From the IMG/VR virus record IMGVR_UViG_3300008450_000395, positions 1 to 25,786 of that record: a DNA stretch of 25,786 nt, one strand, 5' to 3'. Source of the stretch: a virus. Shown here piece after piece: positions 23,019 through 25,786 of the stretch. The notes beneath the pieces are model-generated. The model was not told the DNA's origin, ran no database searches, and saw only the letters and a list, made by a program, of their open reading frames with translations. Positions within the stretch are counted from its first letter, which is position 1. Each line of letters opens with the position of its first letter. Position numbers and translations under genes: made by a program.

Positions 23019-23455
23019 TATATTGTAAATGATTTAGTTGATTTAAAGTTTTCTAGTTGTGATTTTATACCCTGAAGTCTACTTGTTAAAAACTTAGATG
23101 GTGTTTGAGCTAAGTCAGGAGTAAAAGCAGTCGCGGCTACCATTGTGCTATAATCAGCTAAAGCCTCCATTAAATCACTTAACACAGTATCTAATTCCTC
23201 TCCTTTAACTATTGGTTCCACAACACCATATCTATCTAATCCAAGTTGCATTTTAGGAGCATTAACTAAAAATATATTTTGTTCATCATCACTATCTATA
23301 GCACCTACATCAATAGTTACTTTATCACCAGCTGATATATTAATATAACGTTTTGAATTAAAGTATATATCATTAGAACGTGAGCTAAAAACTAAACGTC
23401 CTGATGATAATACTATCTGTTCTCCACTATATGTTTTAATATCATTAGTTGCCAT
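23018..23455 (-). CDS. Beta-rich spike-like protein, gp5 C-terminal-type
   Basis: The 145-residue protein has short beta repeats in its first 80 residues (IVLSSGRLVFSSRSNDIYFN and INISAGDKVTIDVG, then IFLVNAPKMQLGLD), of the kind found in trimeric beta-prism tail spikes such as the C-terminal part of T4 gp5. The last 60 residues are helical and Ala/Lys-rich. It directly follows the M15-type hub hydrolase and overlaps the next start by TAATG. A role as the membrane-piercing spike or a piece of it is inferred from these repeats and the position; a metal-binding tip motif is not obvious. Confidence 0.6.
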   Translation of the reverse strand: MATNDIKTYSGEQIVLSSGRLVFSSRSNDIYFNSKRYINISAGDKVTIDVGAIDSDDEQNIFLVNAPKMQLGLDRYGVVEPIVKGEELDTVLSDLMEALADYSTMVAATAFTPDLAQTPSKFLTSRLQGIKSQLENFKSTKSFTI

Positions 23456-23462
23456 TATATAT

Positions 23463-23498
23463 AATTTTGAGCGGTTAATTACAATTTTGAGCAGTTAA
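23463..23498. repeat. 16-bp direct repeat across the end of the hub hydrolase gene
   Basis: AATTTTGAGCGGTTAA (23463-23478) and AATTTTGAGCAGTTAA (23483-23498) differ at one base and lie 20 bases apart. The first copy contains the gene's stop codon and the second encodes the last residues, so this looks like a short tandem duplication at the 3' end. Confidence 0.6.
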
Positions 23499-25154
23499 AT
23501 TCGCATTTCTTATTTGATCACAATCACAGTTGAAAGATGATGGAATTGTTTTTATAAACCATCCAGAGTAAGGTATATTATTACTATAATGAACATGATT
23601 AAAATGATTTCCTCCTTTACTACGATTATTAAAATACCATAAGACTCCTCTCTTATTAGCTCCTTCTCCTCTTCCAGCATTTGGAAGAGTTACAGCACTA
23701 GCTACAAATTTATCAGCTAAAGCTTTAAAAATAGATGATACAGGAGTATATGGTGTTTTAGAATCTACATCTGGGGTTCCGTCAGCAGCTACATTTGCTT
23801 TAGAATCAGTAATGAGTTTATCAGCAGGAGCTATAGTACCAGTTAAATCATAGAAACCAGGTAAATCAAGACCTTCTCCTTTCATATGTCTACTTATATT
23901 ACCACTTGTTGTTTTACATGAATGACCACTTCTAGCGGTGCCTACATAAATTTTTAATTGTGTAGCTTTAGCTATGGCTATTAAATCTAATACTGTATTA
24001 GGATTAATAACACCATTTGTCCAATCATTCCAAGCTTGATTTGAAAATTTTATATATTGATTTAAATCTCTAACTATGTCAGCTGTAGTCAAGTCAGGAG
24101 GAAGACCACCACCTGAAAGAGAAAGTGTTGTAATGACTGATGGATAAGTATCTTTTAAGGATGCTGCCGCTGCTTCTGAACAAGTATCTCCATAACCACT
24201 ATCAAATAATTGAAATCCATCATTTTCAGTGGCTGGTAGGAAATTAGCTTCATATAATTCTTCTTCTTCTTGAACTGTAACTGTTACAGGAGGAGTTGTT
24301 ACTGGGGTGGGTGTTGGAGTGATAGTAACAGTAGGAGGTGGAGTCACTTGGCTACCACATTTGATATTTTCTTTCATTACTTCCCCAACTATTTTAAGAG
24401 CGTCCCAATGAGATGTTCTTGTTCCTTTGAAGTTTGTATCAGATGGATTACTAATAACTCCTTTACCAACACTTGTATTTGGACCAACATAAACATTTTC
24501 TGGAGGGACACCACTAGCCACAGCATCTTGAACTATTTTCTTTGTTCCTGCTCCAACAGCCCATGGTTCAACAATATATATTCTATTTTTATTTATACCT
24601 TTAACAGCAGCTATTTTATCAGCGTATTCACATCCTTTACTAAACATTATAACTGGAACTTTAGGATGGTCTTTTAAAAAGCTAGTAATTGTCGCTACAG
24701 GGGTTGACCAAGGAAATGCTTTTACATTTTTATCAGTTCCATATCCTTTTTTAAATATTTCTAACTGATCACTAATTGTTTTATATCCTCTAGATGTATC
24801 ATCTAATCCTCCAACTAATACAGCATCAAATACATCATCACATTCATCTTGTAGTGGATTAGTAAATACAATATTATTATCTTGAGGAGTAAATAATGAA
24901 TATTGATTGCTATTAGGAATATCTACATCAACAGGTTCACTGTCAGCATTCATTATACCTATGTAAGATGAATTAGTATTAGGATTAATATCTACAACAC
25001 CATCAAATGATGTTTCATTTAATTCATTAGTTATTTCTTGTAACTTAGCCCCAAATAAAAATTTTCCATTTTTAGTGAGTGTTAACCCACCTCCATCTTC
25101 TGATTGAAGAGAGATATCAGTTGGACTTTGTTTTGAAAAATAATTATTAGCCAT
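23475..25154 (-). CDS. Tail hub hydrolase: alpha/beta-hydrolase-like domain plus M15-type peptidase
   Basis: The 559-residue protein has four parts. Residues 1-100 are polar and beta-like and may be the attachment region. Residues about 105-265 look like an alpha/beta hydrolase: VLVGGLDD at 112-119, a possible nucleophile S172 in MFSKGCEY and a late His at H249 in SHWDAL; this call is tentative. Residues about 270-295 are a Thr/Pro/Val linker. Residues about 310-535 resemble M15_3 D-Ala-D-Ala peptidases: S-R-H423-x6-D430 and H520 in FNHVHYS are the likely zinc ligands. Such domains degrade peptidoglycan peptides during DNA entry. It sits between the beta-rich protein and the spike-like gene. 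The C-terminus is Cys-rich (CDCD and the final QNCN). Confidence 0.7.
   Translation of the reverse strand: MANNYFSKQSPTDISLQSEDGGGLTLTKNGKFLFGAKLQEITNELNETSFDGVVDINPNTNSSYIGIMNADSEPVDVDIPNSNQYSLFTPQDNNIVFTNPLQDECDDVFDAVLVGGLDDTSRGYKTISDQLEIFKKGYGTDKNVKAFPWSTPVATITSFLKDHPKVPVIMFSKGCEYADKIAAVKGINKNRIYIVEPWAVGAGTKKIVQDAVASGVPPENVYVGPNTSVGKGVISNPSDTNFKGTRTSHWDALKIVGEVMKENIKCGSQVTPPPTVTITPTPTPVTTPPVTVTVQEEEELYEANFLPATENDGFQLFDSGYGDTCSEAAAASLKDTYPSVITTLSLSGGGLPPDLTTADIVRDLNQYIKFSNQAWNDWTNGVINPNTVLDLIAIAKATQLKIYVGTARSGHSCKTTSGNISRHMKGEGLDLPGFYDLTGTIAPADKLITDSKANVAADGTPDVDSKTPYTPVSSIFKALADKFVASAVTLPNAGRGEGANKRGVLWYFNNRSKGGNHFNHVHYSNNIPYSGWFIKTIPSSFNCDCDQIRNANLTAQNCN
24283..24345 (-). repeat. Thr-Pro-rich linker coding region in the hub hydrolase
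   Basis: A short in-frame run of Thr, Pro and Val codons joins the two enzymatic halves of the hub hydrolase. It resembles the SVTP linkers of the fibres in composition but has a different unit. Confidence 0.6.
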
Positions 25155-25158
25155 ATTA

Positions 25159-25629
25159 TTATCCGTTTGAGTTATTAACTATACCTATTTCAGCTAGTTT
25201 AATATTTAATTTATTAACATCAGCTGTTGGAGTATTAGGCGACATTGAAGGAGATTTTTCAATTTTATTTTCTTCAACTGTTTGCCATATTCCTATAGGG
25301 TCTAAGTAATAAGTAGTTTTACTATATTGTCCACCATTAACACTGATGTCTGTGCTTGGTCCTCTTAATAATGGAACAACATATCCTATATCAGGCAATT
25401 GTATTTTATTTTTATATAATGGTAGAGCTTTACCTTGTTTATTAACAGCTATATTATCTTCAATAGCGTTATAAATTATTTCTTTAGTTGTAGGATTAAC
25501 ACCTATTACTAAACCAAACTGATAAGTAGATGAAGGTAATAGATTATTTAAACTATTAGAATTAACTGATAGTCCTTGTCTATTATTCTTTTTAGTTGTA
25601 CCTGTTGATATAGTATTTTCCTTACCCAT
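25159..25629 (-). CDS. Beta-rich baseplate hub-associated protein, OB-fold-like candidate
   Basis: The 156-residue protein is beta-like in its centre (YQFGLVIGVNPTTKEIIYN, then IQLPDIGYVVPLLRGP and YYLDPIGIWQTVEENKI). This layout resembles the small OB-type domain found at the N-terminus of T4 gp5 and in other phage hub proteins. It has a polar N-terminus and a Pro/Ser linker near 127-135. The next gene is the M15-type hub hydrolase and the one after it the spike-like protein, so the three together may correspond to a split gp5. The ATG overlaps the end of the upstream gene by eight bases. The fold assignment is tentative. Confidence 0.5.
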   Translation of the reverse strand: MGKENTISTGTTKKNNRQGLSVNSNSLNNLLPSSTYQFGLVIGVNPTTKEIIYNAIEDNIAVNKQGKALPLYKNKIQLPDIGYVVPLLRGPSTDISVNGGQYSKTTYYLDPIGIWQTVEENKIEKSPSMSPNTPTADVNKLNIKLAEIGIVNNSNG

Positions 25630-25786
25630 TACTTAATTGTTTAGGCTCTTCTATTTTAATACCACTAATTTCTTGAAACAATAATTCCTTGTCACGCTCA
25701 CTTAGCATACCACTATCATCATTCCCACCAGTATTATTCATACCACGTTGAACAATGCCCGCCATTTTAATTAAAGCGTCATCATT
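25622..25786 (-). CDS. Partial unknown protein, C-terminal 54 residues
   Basis: An open frame enters from the right edge and ends with a TAA at 25624-25622, overlapping the next gene by eight bases. The visible 54 residues include a polar Asn/Gly/Asp stretch and the helix MLSERDKELLFQEISGI. I do not recognise the family. By position it is probably another baseplate hub or tail gene. The upstream part is outside the window. Confidence 0.65.
   Translation of the reverse strand, partial: NDDALIKMAGIVQRGMNNTGGNDDSGMLSERDKELLFQEISGIKIEEPKQLSNG

Noticed and set aside
24588-24600. A coding-strand TATAAATA within the hub hydrolase gene
   Set aside because: It lies inside the coding sequence as part of a Lys/Asn/Ile-coding stretch and is a single isolated copy.

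Overview
This window looks like part of a tailed, contractile-tail (T4-like, but distant) bacteriophage genome. It is strongly AT-rich. Every supportable gene lies on the minus strand, so transcription runs from the right end to the left end. Genes are packed with TAATG or ATGA start/stop overlaps or gaps of a few bases, and no stretch of 300 bases lacks a gene. I saw no tRNA, rRNA, integrase, CRISPR array or insertion sequence. Start codons have A/T-rich upstream sequence with no convincing Shine-Dalgarno motif, which would fit a Bacteroidota host; that host is an inference only.

Region 1 (25786 to 21054, in reading order) is the baseplate hub and spike block: the end of an unknown gene, a small beta-rich protein, a two-domain tail hydrolase carrying an M15-like peptidase, a spike-like beta protein, two unrecognised structural proteins and a gp25-like wedge protein. 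Region 2 (21050 to 12136) is the wedge block: a gp6/baseplate J-like protein, a GH19 lysozyme/chitinase, a DNRLRE-like protein, a small protein and a 1637-residue baseplate or tail protein with a laminin-G-like domain. Region 3 (12107 to 7373) holds five tail tip or fibre proteins. Three of these share one plan: an N-terminal domain, a Ser-Val-Thr-Pro low-complexity linker, and a different cysteine-containing C-terminal head that ends in Cys.

Region 4 (7350 to 1) switches from structure to nucleic-acid and accessory functions: a GIY-YIG nuclease, a DnaG-type primase, a RecB/Cas4-type nuclease, two small unknown genes under near-identical promoters, a three-AT-hook protein, a P-loop kinase, a fusion of nucleotidyltransferase, HExxH peptidase and HAD phosphatase, a zinc-ribbon protein, a membrane coiled-coil protein, a Dps/ferritin-like protein and a truncated gene at the left edge.

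The points most worth a second look are the three-enzyme fusion beside the kinase, the modular fibre family, the dual-domain hub hydrolase, the phage Dps-like protein with ferroxidase-type residues, the AT-hook protein, and two recurrent intergenic elements. One element is ATATTTATA, in eight gaps and always in the same orientation. The other is TGACCGCG-N15-TTATTATATAATAA, present twice. Family calls were made by reading motifs and were not checked against any database.
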